Positions 41,483 through 50,768 of a stretch of DNA of 64,000 nucleotides are shown piece by piece. The notes under the pieces were generated by a model. That model worked only from the letters and a program-made list of their open reading frames with translations. It was not told the origin of the DNA and did not search any database. Each line of letters starts with the position of its first letter. The stretch's first letter is position 1. The translations under genes and the position numbers were made by a program. This stretch comes from Gammaproteobacteria bacterium (lineage in GTDB: Bacteria > Pseudomonadota > Gammaproteobacteria > Steroidobacterales > GCA-2729495): assembly GCA_016874095.1 (NCBI GenBank), contig VGVH01000010.1:1-64000 (forward strand), given 5' to 3'.

Positions 41483-41488
41483 GGCAAG

Positions 41489-41519
41489 GGGACGCTAACC
41501 TTCGGAAGGTTAGCGTCCC
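41489..41519. repeat. Perfect 15-bp inverted repeat, 1-nt loop (REP-like family B), between convergent genes
   Basis: gggacgctaaccttc-g-gaaggttagcgtccc. Confidence 0.95.
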
Positions 41520-41542
41520 TAAGTCCTAAGTCTTGCTTACTC

Positions 41543-42625
41543 TCAGGCCGAACGGCGCAGCGGCATCAGCGGCCGCAGTGCGCGCCAGGCATCGCGGATC
41601 GCAGCCTCGGTCGTCGCCCAGTCGATGCAGGCATCGGTGACAGAAACTCCGTAACGCAGTTTCCCGAGATCGGCGGGGATCTCCTGGTTGCCGGCATCGA
41701 GATGGCTTTCCAGCATCAGGCCGATGATCGAGCGGTTGCCGTGCGCCACCTGCTCGACGCAGTCGCGCATGACCAGCGGCTGCAGGTTGTGGTCCTTGTT
41801 CGAATTTCCGTGGCTGCAATCGATCACGATGCGCGCCGGCAGCCCGGCCTTCTCCAGCGCCTGTTCGCACTGGCGCACGCAGACAGAATCGTAGTTGGGC
41901 CGACCGCCACCACCGCGCAGGACCACATGGCCGTAGGCGTTGCCACGCGTGTGAATGACCGCGGGACGGCCGTCCTGATTGATGCCCAGGAAATGATGCG
42001 GCCGGCGCGCCGACTTGAGCGCGTTCACCGCCACCTGCAGTCCACCGTCGGTGCCGTTCTTGAATCCCACGGGCGTGGAAAGTCCGCTGGCCATCTCCCG
42101 GTGAGTCTGCGACTCGGTGGTGCGGGCGCCGATCGCCGTCCAGCTGATCAGTTCTCCCATGTACTGCGGCATCACCGGATCGAGTGCTTCGGTTGCCGTC
42201 GGAATGCCCATTTCCGCGAGATCGAGCAGCAGGCGCCGCGCTGCACGGATGCCCTTCTCCATGCGACAGCTGTCGTCCATGTCCGGGTCGTTGATGAGTC
42301 CCTTCCAGCCAATGGTCGTGCGCGGCTTCTCGAAGTAAACGCGCATCACCACGAGCAGAGAGTCTTCGACTTCTGCGGCAAGCGCCCTCAGCCGCGCCGC
42401 ATACTCGAGCGCAGCCTTCGTGTCATGGATCGAGCAGGGGCCGACCACGACGAACAGGCGCGGATCGTGGCCGTCGATGATCGCCTGAATCGCGCGGCGG
42501 CTGCGCGCCACGAAGTCGGTCACCGCACCGCTGGCCGGCAGCTCGACCTTGAGCGCTGCCGGCGATGGCAGGTCGGTTTCCGACACGACGTTGACGTTGT
42601 ACAGGCGATCGGTGCTGGCTGACAT
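41543..42625 (-). CDS. aroG: 3-deoxy-7-phosphoheptulonate (DAHP) synthase, class I
   Basis: VVGPCSIHD, VMRVYFEKPRTTIGWKGLINDP, WTAIGARTTESQTHREMASGLSTPVGFKNGTDG, IVIDCSHGNSNKD. Confidence 0.93.
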   Translation of the reverse strand: MSASTDRLYNVNVVSETDLPSPAALKVELPASGAVTDFVARSRRAIQAIIDGHDPRLFVVVGPCSIHDTKAALEYAARLRALAAEVEDSLLVVMRVYFEKPRTTIGWKGLINDPDMDDSCRMEKGIRAARRLLLDLAEMGIPTATEALDPVMPQYMGELISWTAIGARTTESQTHREMASGLSTPVGFKNGTDGGLQVAVNALKSARRPHHFLGINQDGRPAVIHTRGNAYGHVVLRGGGGRPNYDSVCVRQCEQALEKAGLPARIVIDCSHGNSNKDHNLQPLVMRDCVEQVAHGNRSIIGLMLESHLDAGNQEIPADLGKLRYGVSVTDACIDWATTEAAIRDAWRALRPLMPLRRSA

Positions 42626-42715
42626 GACGGCTTCACCGCTCTCCGGACAAGGCCGACTAGGATAGCGCACCTGCCGCCGCTAGAATGGTCGCCTCACATG
42701 CGGGAGAAAGACATA

Positions 42716-43666
42716 ATGAAGACCGCCAGCACGCTCAAGCCCTTCGCCAAAGGCGACATTTTCGCCGGCGCCACCCTGCTCAATGTCAAGGAAGACGACC
42801 ACGCCGGCGACGGCCGCATCATCCAGTACGACAGCAACCTCAATGAAAAGGGCGTGCTGTGGACCGCAGGCACCACCCACCTGATCGGCGGCCTCTCCTT
42901 CGCCCCGGACGGCACGTTGTGGGCCTTCGACTCGAACAGCTTCTGCGTGATTCGCGTGAGTCCGGAAGGCCGGCAGCTCCCGAAGGTCAAGTTCGCCGAC
43001 CGCGCTTTTTCCAACATCACCTTCGCGAAGGACGGCACGATCTATCTCGGCGAGCACCTGGTCGGCAACACCGTGCGCACGCGGCCGGGCACGTCGCTCG
43101 GCACGACGTTGCCGAAAGTGCCGGGCACGGATCTCTTCGGCTACGGCCACCTCTATCAGTTCACGCAGGAAGGCAGGCAGCTGCGCGAGTTCGCGACGCC
43201 CGTCCACGGCGGCATGCCCGCCTTCCTCGGGCTGACCGGTTCCGCGCTGCGACCGGATGGCAAAACGATGTTGTACCTGTCGGAATTGTCCGACAGCGTG
43301 CGCGTCTATGACCTCGTCAACGACAAGCCCCTGCCGAATCTCGTCACCTACGCGCCCGACAGCGGCAACATGGCAATGACGATTACTTACCTGCGCGACG
43401 GGCGCCTGATGCACATCCGCGCGAACTTCAAGGCAGGATTTTTCCTCGAGCAGCTGTCCGAAACCGGCGAGGTTCTGCGCAGCTACCCGCTGCCTGGCCC
43501 GGGCTGGGCGGCCGTGGGGCTCTCGACGGAGAAGGACACGGTTCTGATCGGCAACTTCTTCACCGGCACGCTCGCCAAGTTCAGCCTCGACAGCGGGCAG
43601 ATCCTGGCGAAGGCCGAGTCGGGCGTGCAGCGCTCACTGGCCGGCCTAGCGCAATATCCTGGCTGA
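42716..43666 (+). CDS. SMP-30/gluconolactonase-like beta-propeller protein
   Basis: GGLSFAPDGTLWAFDSNSFCVIRVSPEGRQ, NITFAKDGTIYLGEHLVGN, LTGSALRPDGKTMLYLSELSDSVRVYDL. Confidence 0.65.
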   Translation: MKTASTLKPFAKGDIFAGATLLNVKEDDHAGDGRIIQYDSNLNEKGVLWTAGTTHLIGGLSFAPDGTLWAFDSNSFCVIRVSPEGRQLPKVKFADRAFSNITFAKDGTIYLGEHLVGNTVRTRPGTSLGTTLPKVPGTDLFGYGHLYQFTQEGRQLREFATPVHGGMPAFLGLTGSALRPDGKTMLYLSELSDSVRVYDLVNDKPLPNLVTYAPDSGNMAMTITYLRDGRLMHIRANFKAGFFLEQLSETGEVLRSYPLPGPGWAAVGLSTEKDTVLIGNFFTGTLAKFSLDSGQILAKAESGVQRSLAGLAQYPG

Positions 43667-43672
43667 TCCGAC

Positions 43673-44479
43673 GTGAGCGATTCCCCAGAGACCTCGATCG
43701 GACGCCGGGATTTGCTCGCAACGGCACTGGGTGCGGCGATTGCCGGTCCGCTATCCGCGGCCGAGGGCCAACCCCAGCCGAGGGTGCTCATTACCGGGGC
43801 AAGCCGCGGAATCGGTCTGGAGTTCGCGAAACGCTACGCCGAGCGCGGCTGGCAGGTCGTCGCGACCTGTCGAACGCCGTCGACCGCGACGGCATTGAAT
43901 GAACTGGCTGCCAGCAGATCCAACATCGTGGTCGAACGGCTCGACGTTGTCGATCACGCCACTGTCGATGCGCTCGCCGCCAGGCTCAGCGGCCAGCCCA
44001 TAGACGTGCTGCTCAACAACGCCGGTATCGGCGGTGGTGGCGAGAACCAGCTCTTCGGCAAGCTCCGCTACGACGTGTACCCGGAGGTCATGAAGGTCAA
44101 CGCAGAGGGCCCGATCAAGGTCTGCGAGGCGTTCCTCGCGCATGTCGCGGCCAGCCGGCAGAAGAAGATGATTACCGTGTCGAGCAGCCAGGGCTCGATC
44201 GGCAGCGTGACGATGCCGATGCTTTACTGGTACCGCTCGAGCAAGTCGGCGGTAAACATGATCATGTACAACCTGGCGCTGCAGCTGAAGAACCGCAGCA
44301 TCATCGTCGGTCTCGTCACGCCCGGCGCGACGGACACGGATTTCATGGTGGGATTGCCGAAGAAAATGCTGCGGCCGGTAGCCGAGGCAGTCACCGACAT
44401 GATGCGCGAGATCGATCGCTTCGATCTCGCGACGACCGGGCGGTTCCTGGGTTACCGGGGCGACGTGCTGCCCTGGTAA
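43673..44479 (+). CDS. SDR-family oxidoreductase with Tat-like N-terminal leader
   Basis: GTG start VSDSPETSIGRRDLLATALGAAIAGPLSAAEGQPQPRVLITGASRGIGLEFAKRYAERG; YRSSKSAVNM. Confidence 0.85.
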   Translation: MSDSPETSIGRRDLLATALGAAIAGPLSAAEGQPQPRVLITGASRGIGLEFAKRYAERGWQVVATCRTPSTATALNELAASRSNIVVERLDVVDHATVDALAARLSGQPIDVLLNNAGIGGGGENQLFGKLRYDVYPEVMKVNAEGPIKVCEAFLAHVAASRQKKMITVSSSQGSIGSVTMPMLYWYRSSKSAVNMIMYNLALQLKNRSIIVGLVTPGATDTDFMVGLPKKMLRPVAEAVTDMMREIDRFDLATTGRFLGYRGDVLPW

Positions 44480-44593
44480 AAGGGGGTAAAAGGGGACGGG
44501 GGGAAAGGGGACGCTAACCTTCGGGGAAAAGGGGACGCTAACCTTCGTATGGCTTGCCTGAAGGCGAGCCATACGAAGGTTAGCGTCCCCTTT
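44478..44593. repeat. Compound REP-like family B element: partial heads, a 20-nt direct repeat and a 32-bp inverted repeat (31/32 match, 2-nt loop)
   Basis: aaaggggacgctaaccttcg at 44504-44523 and 44528-44547; arms 44528-44559 and 44562-44593 (aaaggggacgctaaccttcgtatggcttgcct / aggcgagccatacgaaggttagcgtccccttt). Confidence 0.92.
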
Positions 44594-44597
44594 CTCT

Positions 44598-45734
44598 TTA
44601 GCCGACCGCCTTCACGGTGCTGGCGTTGCCAGGCTTCACCATCGGCACCGGGTCCAGCACCCAGCCCTTCATCTCGCGGCGGGCCGGGCTCGGGATGGCA
44701 TAGGCCACCGTGCCGCGGTTGCGGTTCACCTTATCCATGTCGATGCGCCAGCCCCGCGACTCCCACTCCTTCTGTGCCTCACGGTAGTAGAGGATGCAAC
44801 GGTCGGAAGGCACCATGAATTCCCTGGTGTTCACGTCCGGCGTAAGAACCGGGTGCAGGTTCGAGATGATCTTGAGATCCTGGTCTGCCACATACTGATT
44901 GCGCTGTATGACGTAGGCATCCTGCTTCTCTTCGAGCGCGAAATTGCGGGCGCAGACGAGGTACAGATAAGTGTTCTCCTCGTCGATCGGCCGCTCGTAC
45001 AGGTACTGGTGGATGAAATAATTCGGCCCCGGATGGATGTAGGTCCACACGTGGTTCGTGCCGAAAAAACCCGTGCCGGCATCGAGATCGCCCTCGCTGG
45101 GACGGTACTTCTTCAGGTCGCCCTGCAGCGTCGGCGCCTTGAAGGTGTGCCAGAAACCCCGACCCCAGGGCGGGGAGTCGTCCATGCGCATGTCGCCGAT
45201 CTTGTACTCGCTTTCGCGCTCACCGCTGAAGCCGTGGGTGTCATGCACATACTCGTTGTGCGCAGGATCAACGCCGTTCTCGATCGAACGCTCGTAGTAA
45301 CCCTTGATCGGGAAGTGCTGGAGCGTGGTGCGCCAGCCTTCCTGGCCCCATTCCTTCACCGCGAGCACGGGGGGGCGCTCGGACTCCGGCAGGTCGCCGA
45401 GGAACGCGAAAATCAGCCCGTAGGACTCCTGGACGGGATAGGCGTCTACGCGCGTACGGCCTGGAATGCTGGCGTTGAGACCGAGCGAGGGTATGCGCTT
45501 GCACTGCCCTGACCCTTCGAACTGCCAGCCATGGTAAGGGCACTGGATGTGGTCGCCGACGACCTTGCCCCCGGACAGCGAACCCCCGCGGTGGGTGCAG
45601 GTATTCGACAGGCAATGGGCCTTCCCCTGGCTGTCACGAAAAACGACGAAATCCTGCATGAGGGCGCGCACCCGCGATGGCTTGTCGGTCAGTTCGGCGC
45701 TGGTCGCCATCGGGTACCAGAAGTTGATCAGCAT
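44598..45734 (-). CDS. Rieske [2Fe-2S] aromatic-ring-hydroxylating oxygenase, alpha subunit
   Basis: CTHRGGSLSGGKVVGDHIQCPYHGWQF (CxH-x17-CxxH); NGVDPAHNEYVHDTHGF mononuclear iron region. Confidence 0.9.
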   Translation of the reverse strand: MLINFWYPMATSAELTDKPSRVRALMQDFVVFRDSQGKAHCLSNTCTHRGGSLSGGKVVGDHIQCPYHGWQFEGSGQCKRIPSLGLNASIPGRTRVDAYPVQESYGLIFAFLGDLPESERPPVLAVKEWGQEGWRTTLQHFPIKGYYERSIENGVDPAHNEYVHDTHGFSGERESEYKIGDMRMDDSPPWGRGFWHTFKAPTLQGDLKKYRPSEGDLDAGTGFFGTNHVWTYIHPGPNYFIHQYLYERPIDEENTYLYLVCARNFALEEKQDAYVIQRNQYVADQDLKIISNLHPVLTPDVNTREFMVPSDRCILYYREAQKEWESRGWRIDMDKVNRNRGTVAYAIPSPARREMKGWVLDPVPMVKPGNASTVKAVG

Positions 45735-45855
45735 GTTCGTGGTCTCCGGAATAAAAGCCAGCTCGGGGTGGCCGATCCAGTACTCCAATTATAGACAGCA
45801 ATGGTCCGCGTCCAAAACAACCCGCTCCCGCGGAGGCGGGGCTTTTCGCCTCACC

Positions 45856-47058
45856 TCACGCGCCGGATTCGGCGGGCCGGGCGTGCTGTGACGTAATGTA
45901 GGCCAGCAGCGCCACGCAGGGCAGCATGATGGTCGCGGCTGCCAGCAGCGGCGCATCATGACCCAGCGTGGCGTAGAACAATCCGGCGATCGACGGGCCG
46001 ACCGCCCTGCCGCCCCAGCTCGCCGACTGGTAGACGCCCAGCACGGTTCCCCGCTCGTGCGCCTGCGCCGTGTTGGTCACGAAGGTCGACATGGCGGTCA
46101 GGTAGACGCCGCTGCCGCCGGAGGTCAGCGTAATCCCGAGCAGCATCCAGCCGAGTGACGGTCCGAAGGTCATCACGACCAGGCCGACCGCGTAGGCAGC
46201 AATGCCGGATATCGCAAGCCTTCCCTCCCCGATCCGCGGCGCAACGCGGCCGACCACGAAGCCCTGCACGACGGCAACCACGACCGCGAGCCAGGTGAAG
46301 GCGAGGCCGACCTGGCGGGGCCCCCAGGCGAATCGCTCCCGCGCCCAGAACGGGAAAATGTTCTCGAACATCGCCATGGCGACATATACGGCGAAACCCA
46401 GCACCAGGATCTCGACCATCAGGGGCCGGCGGACGATGTGCCGCAACGCCAGGGATTGGCCATCGGCACCACGCTCGGCGCTGCCCGCCCGCTTTTCCGG
46501 CGGCAGGCTCTCCTTCAGGTACAGCGCCGTGGCGAGAGCCGTGCCCGCAGCCAGCACGAACGCGACGATGCCCGGCCAGAACAGACTCGCGTCAGCCGCG
46601 GTGGAACCGCCGAGCAGCCCGCCGATCGCCGGACCCAGGATGAAGCCGCTGCTCATCGAGGCACCGATCCAGCCGATGCTCTGCGCGCGCTTTTCGGGGG
46701 GCGTGACGTCCGCCGCGTAAGCCATGGCGGGTGCGATCCCGCCCATCAGTCCGCTCAGGAAGCGGGCTGCCGCGAGTACGAAGAGATTGGGCGCGAAAGC
46801 CATCAACAAATAGGCCAGGGATACGCCGACGCCAGTGACGATGAGGACCGGCTTGCGGCCGATGCGGTCGGACAGGCGACCCCAGATGAGCGTCGAGATC
46901 AGCTGGCCCCACGCATACAGGCCAAGCGTGAACGATGCCCAGAACGGCGTAGCGCCGAAGTTCTGCGCCACGAATGGCATGCCCGGAATGACCAGCCCGA
47001 AGCCGATCCCGAAAAGCACGATGGTGAAGAGGAGTATCGGCATGCCGCTGTCCGCCAC
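45856..47058 (-). CDS. MFS transporter
   Basis: WGRLSDRIGRKPVLIVTGVGVSLAYLLMAFAPNLFVLAAARFLSGLMGGIAPAMAYAADVTPPEKRAQSIGWIGASMSSGFILGP. Confidence 0.92.
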   Translation of the reverse strand: MADSGMPILLFTIVLFGIGFGLVIPGMPFVAQNFGATPFWASFTLGLYAWGQLISTLIWGRLSDRIGRKPVLIVTGVGVSLAYLLMAFAPNLFVLAAARFLSGLMGGIAPAMAYAADVTPPEKRAQSIGWIGASMSSGFILGPAIGGLLGGSTAADASLFWPGIVAFVLAAGTALATALYLKESLPPEKRAGSAERGADGQSLALRHIVRRPLMVEILVLGFAVYVAMAMFENIFPFWARERFAWGPRQVGLAFTWLAVVVAVVQGFVVGRVAPRIGEGRLAISGIAAYAVGLVVMTFGPSLGWMLLGITLTSGGSGVYLTAMSTFVTNTAQAHERGTVLGVYQSASWGGRAVGPSIAGLFYATLGHDAPLLAAATIMLPCVALLAYITSQHARPAESGA

Positions 47059-47233
47059 GGGCCGAGGGCCGCGATGGCCGGAGGCAAGGGCGCCGTACTA
47101 TCCGGCAATCGGGAGCCTGAGTAAAGGCAGCCGGCGGACTTTCGTCAGGATTCGGCGTCGACCGGTTCTGGCCCGAAGCCGCCCGCGACAGGCCGGCGCG
47201 CAACGGCCGCTTCCAGTTCACCGAGCAGGTCGA

Positions 47234-47443
47234 GTGGGCACGACTCTTGCCACGAAAGCGGATCTAGAGCTGATGCGAACCGAGCTCCGGCAGGAGATCA
47301 CGCTCGCCCGCAAGGACATGGAAATCCTTTCGGGCAGAATCGACGCACGCATCGACATGCTATCCAGCACGATCACCGTACGGCTGGGTTCGATGCTGAT
47401 CGTCGGGCTCGGTCTGCTGTTCGGCGCACTGAAGCTAACCTAA
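47234..47443 (+). CDS. Short coiled-coil + TM protein, DUF1640-like, probably N-terminally truncated
   Basis: VGTTLATKADLELMRTELRQEITLARKDMEILSGRIDARIDMLSSTITVRLGSMLIVGLGLLFGALKLT. Confidence 0.5.
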   Translation: MGTTLATKADLELMRTELRQEITLARKDMEILSGRIDARIDMLSSTITVRLGSMLIVGLGLLFGALKLT

Positions 47444-47476
47444 CAACCAGCCACTGCTGCCGTGGTCGGCAATCCT

Positions 47477-48391
47477 TCAGCGATGCAATCGCGCGACGCT
47501 CGCCGCGTCGGCGTACCCCGGCTCCTCGAAATCCGCGGGTCCGTGCGGGTGATTGTGGCCGTCGGTCATTTCCCACTGGTAGAGCAGCGGGCGCTGGCGG
47601 TAACCCTGCCCAGCGGCGCGCTGCAGGTTCTCCCAGGGATTGCTCCAAGGGTTGTAGTGGAAGTAGTTGTGGAGCTTCGAGTCGGTGCGGCCCAGCGCGA
47701 TGGTGCCGAAGCGGCAGCGGAAAGCACCATGGTTGATGTAGGGCGGTCGCCAGAAGTAGCCGCCCGTCGGCAACTCGCCGAACTGCATCATCCAGCTCGT
47801 GCCCCAGATGTGATAGCTCTCTTCCGCGCAGTCGTGGTAACTGATGTTGTCCTGCGCGAACTGCGGCACCATGCAGTAGAGGAACGTGGTGGCGTGGGTG
47901 AGCGGATCCTGCCGTAGCAGCTTGCTGAGGCAGCCGGTCGCGACGCTCGGCTGTACGCGGCCCAGGCCGAACCACGGCAGGTCTTCGTAGCCGTTCAGCG
48001 ACGTGAACGCCTCGCGCAGCGCGCGGTCGTGGCTGTCGCCGGATTCCTCGAAATTAGGCTCGGCATCATTGAACATCAGGAGCGCTTCGGCGCCCTGCGG
48101 CACGTGGATCGCCGGCAAGGCAACACCGGCGGGCACGAAGCAGTAGTGGCCTTCGCGCCAGAGGGCGTCGCCGGCCTCGATCGTGCCGTTCAGCACGAAG
48201 ATCTCGCAGTCGGAATAGGAAAGACCCGGGCTGCGGCGATAACCGCCCGGAAAGCGGATTTTCAGCGTGCAGGCACCGGTGTCGACGTCCAGCGAAAGAG
48301 TCTTGTACTGGCAGCCGCGGAAGCCACGGACCTTGAACGCCCGGTACGGGTCGTTCAGCTCGACATAGGGTTCGATGTGCGGGCGCGCCAA
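47477..48391 (-). CDS. Cupin-like protein of unknown function (paralog of next gene)
   Basis: MARPHIEPYVELNDPYRAFKVRGFRGCQYKTLSLDVDTGACTLKIRFPGGYRRSPGLSYSDCEIFVLNGTIEAGDALWREGHYCFVPAG. Confidence 0.75.
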   Translation of the reverse strand: MARPHIEPYVELNDPYRAFKVRGFRGCQYKTLSLDVDTGACTLKIRFPGGYRRSPGLSYSDCEIFVLNGTIEAGDALWREGHYCFVPAGVALPAIHVPQGAEALLMFNDAEPNFEESGDSHDRALREAFTSLNGYEDLPWFGLGRVQPSVATGCLSKLLRQDPLTHATTFLYCMVPQFAQDNISYHDCAEESYHIWGTSWMMQFGELPTGGYFWRPPYINHGAFRCRFGTIALGRTDSKLHNYFHYNPWSNPWENLQRAAGQGYRQRPLLYQWEMTDGHNHPHGPADFEEPGYADAASVARLHR

Positions 48392-48426
48392 GGTGCGTTC
48401 TGCGCCGTGGCGCGCCCGCGGGCCGA

Positions 48427-49425
48427 TTACTTCTTCGCCTTCGCTTTCTTCTTCGGCAGTTTCATCGGTGCGTCGCGCGAATCGCGCTCATCTGACTCAC
48501 CGCCGAAGTGCCCATGCAGGGCGCGGATGTTCGGGTTTTTCTCGTAGTAGCCCGGGTACTGGAAATCCGGCGGCCCGTGCGGGTGATTGTGGCCGTCCGA
48601 CGCCTGCCACTGGTACAGCAGCGGGCGCTGGCGATAGACCTGGGCCGCGGCACGCAGCAGGTTCTGCTTCGGGTTGGTCCAGGGGTTGTAGTGAAAGTAG
48701 TTGTGAAGCTTCGAGTCCGTGCGGCCGAATGCAATCGTGCCCAGCTTGCAGCGGAACGCGCCGTGGTTGATGTAGGCCGGGCGCCAGAAGTAGCCCCCGG
48801 TCGGCAGCTCGCCGAACTGCATCATCCAGCTGGTGCCCCAGATGTGATAGCTCTCCTCCGCGCTGTCGTGGTAGGAGATGTTGTCCTGCGCGAACTCGGG
48901 CGTCATGCAGTACAGGAACGACAGCGCCTCGGTCAGCGGATCGTAGTGCAGCACCTTGATGAGGCAGCCGGTTGCCACCGACGGCGTCACCAGGTTGCCC
49001 GGACCCCAGGGCATGTCCTCGTAGCTGTTGAGCGACTTGAAGGCTTCCTTGAGTGTCAGCTCGTGGCTGTCGCCCGACTCCTCGAAATGCGGTTCGGAGT
49101 CGTTGAAGTAGAGCAGCGCCTCGGCACCCTTCGGCACGCTGATGGCACCGAGCGCGTAGCCGGCCGGCACCATGGCGTAGTGGCCTTCGCGCCAGACCTG
49201 GTCACCTACCTTGATCTCGCCGTTCAGGACGAAGACTTCGAGGTCGGAATAATGCAGGCCGGGCTTGCGCTTGTAGCCGCCGTCGAAGCGGACCTTGAGC
49301 GAGCAGGCACCGGTGTCGGTGTCGAGCGACAACACCTTGTAGTGACTGCCCTTGAAACCGCCGACGTCGAACTTGAGGAACGGCTCGTTCAGCTCTACGA
49401 ATGGCTCGATATGTGGTCTTGCCAC
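48427..49425 (-). CDS. Cupin-like protein of unknown function, Lys-rich C-terminal tail
   Basis: MARPHIEPFVELNEPFLKFDVGGFKGSHYKVLSLDTDTGACSLKVRFDGGYKRKPGLHYSDLEVFVLNGEIKVGDQVWREGHYAMVPAG; ends PMKLPKKKAKAKK. Confidence 0.75.
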   Translation of the reverse strand: MARPHIEPFVELNEPFLKFDVGGFKGSHYKVLSLDTDTGACSLKVRFDGGYKRKPGLHYSDLEVFVLNGEIKVGDQVWREGHYAMVPAGYALGAISVPKGAEALLYFNDSEPHFEESGDSHELTLKEAFKSLNSYEDMPWGPGNLVTPSVATGCLIKVLHYDPLTEALSFLYCMTPEFAQDNISYHDSAEESYHIWGTSWMMQFGELPTGGYFWRPAYINHGAFRCKLGTIAFGRTDSKLHNYFHYNPWTNPKQNLLRAAAQVYRQRPLLYQWQASDGHNHPHGPPDFQYPGYYEKNPNIRALHGHFGGESDERDSRDAPMKLPKKKAKAKK

Positions 49426-49465
49426 GGAAATCTCCTGGAAATCTTGATGACAGGCAGGCGCCCGA

Positions 49466-49756
49466 TCAGAACACGACCCGGCTGCGGCCCTTCGGCTTCT
49501 TGGGAATCAGATTGGCTGGAATCTTCACGCGCAGGTCGCCATTGGCGTTGAAGCCCTTGGTCTGGATGATGCGCAGGAAATTCGCGTACCACTTCTGCCG
49601 GTCCCGCTCGAGACCGTTCTGCTCTTTCACGATCGCTGCGTAACGCTTCTTCTGCAGCGCGATGTTTTCCTTGAACCACGCTGCGGCGTCCGCTGCCCGC
49701 GGCGGTTTCAGGTCCTGCACTCGCTTGGCTTTTGCTTTCGCCCTGGCCTTTGCCAT
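49466..49756 (-). CDS. Small basic protein of unknown function
   Basis: MAKARAKAKAKRVQDLKPPRAADAAAWFKENIALQKKRYAAIVKEQNGLERDRQKWYANFLRIIQTKGF; in line with neighbours. Confidence 0.7.
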   Translation of the reverse strand: MAKARAKAKAKRVQDLKPPRAADAAAWFKENIALQKKRYAAIVKEQNGLERDRQKWYANFLRIIQTKGFNANGDLRVKIPANLIPKKPKGRSRVVF

Positions 49757-49805
49757 CGATGGTCTTCCCTGGTGGTGAATTGATGAGTCGCGGCTTGCGC
49801 CGCTC

Positions 49806-50717
49806 CTACTTCAAATAGCTCTTGCGATACCAGTCGTTTACTTCGTCGCCCGTCGTGAACCACACGTCGTCGTGGGCCGCGATGTGCGCGAAGGCTCGCT
49901 TCAGGTGCTTGAACTTATTCGGCTGGCCGACCCAGAAGGTGTGCAGGCAGATCGGCATGCAGCGGGCGTTGTCTGCGCCTTCGTCGTACAGCACGTCGAA
50001 CTGATCGACGATCGCATCGCCGAACGCCTCGGAGCTGATGCCGACGTTCTGGAACGCCGGAATGTCGTTCAGTTCGACCGTGTAGGGCACCGAGATGAGG
50101 CTGCCCTTGGGCACGTTGAACGGAAACGGATGGTCGTCGGCCGTGTAGTCGCAGAGGTACTCGACGCCGAACTCGGCAAGCAGCTTCGGCGTGTTGTTGG
50201 TGTGGGTGAGGAACGGCGACAGCCAGCCCTTGGTCTTGCGGCCGATGCGCTTTTCCATCGCCGACAGCACGCCCTTGATGATCTCGCGCTCCTTCTTCTC
50301 GTCGATGCCGGAGAGGAAGTTGGCGGGGGCGTTGTTGATGCCATGGCCGATGAAGGCCCACTTGCGCTTGATGGCCTCGTCCATGATCCGCGGGTACTCG
50401 CGGATGATCTCGGCGTTGAGGCACACGGTGCCGCGCATGCCGATCTTGTCCATCAGCTCCATCATGCGCCACAGGCCGACGCGGTTGCCGTAATCGCGCC
50501 AGCCGTAATTCAGCGGATCCGGGTTGAAGCGCTGCGTGCCCGGAATGATCGCCGTGCCGGGAATGTCGTGCGGGAAGTGCTCGATATTGATGTACGGGAT
50601 CACGGCCACGCGAGCGCCCTTCGGCATCTTCAGCTTCGGCCGGTCGATGATCGGCACGTAGTTGTAATGCGGGCTCTGCGTAAGGTCGTTGCGCTTGGCT
50701 GCGGTTTTCTTGGCCAT
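49806..50717 (-). CDS. Polysaccharide-deacetylase-fold (PuuE-like) protein
   Basis: NYGWRDYGNRVGLWRMMELMDKIGMRGTVCLNAEIIREYPRIMDEAIKRKWAFIGHGINN; HTNNTPKLLAEFGVEYLCDYTADDHPF. Confidence 0.85.
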   Translation of the reverse strand: MAKKTAAKRNDLTQSPHYNYVPIIDRPKLKMPKGARVAVIPYINIEHFPHDIPGTAIIPGTQRFNPDPLNYGWRDYGNRVGLWRMMELMDKIGMRGTVCLNAEIIREYPRIMDEAIKRKWAFIGHGINNAPANFLSGIDEKKEREIIKGVLSAMEKRIGRKTKGWLSPFLTHTNNTPKLLAEFGVEYLCDYTADDHPFPFNVPKGSLISVPYTVELNDIPAFQNVGISSEAFGDAIVDQFDVLYDEGADNARCMPICLHTFWVGQPNKFKHLKRAFAHIAAHDDVWFTTGDEVNDWYRKSYLK

Positions 50718-50768
50718 GTGGGACTCCCCGGTTTCGATCGGTTGTTGGTTTTCCCGCTGTTGTGCGGA

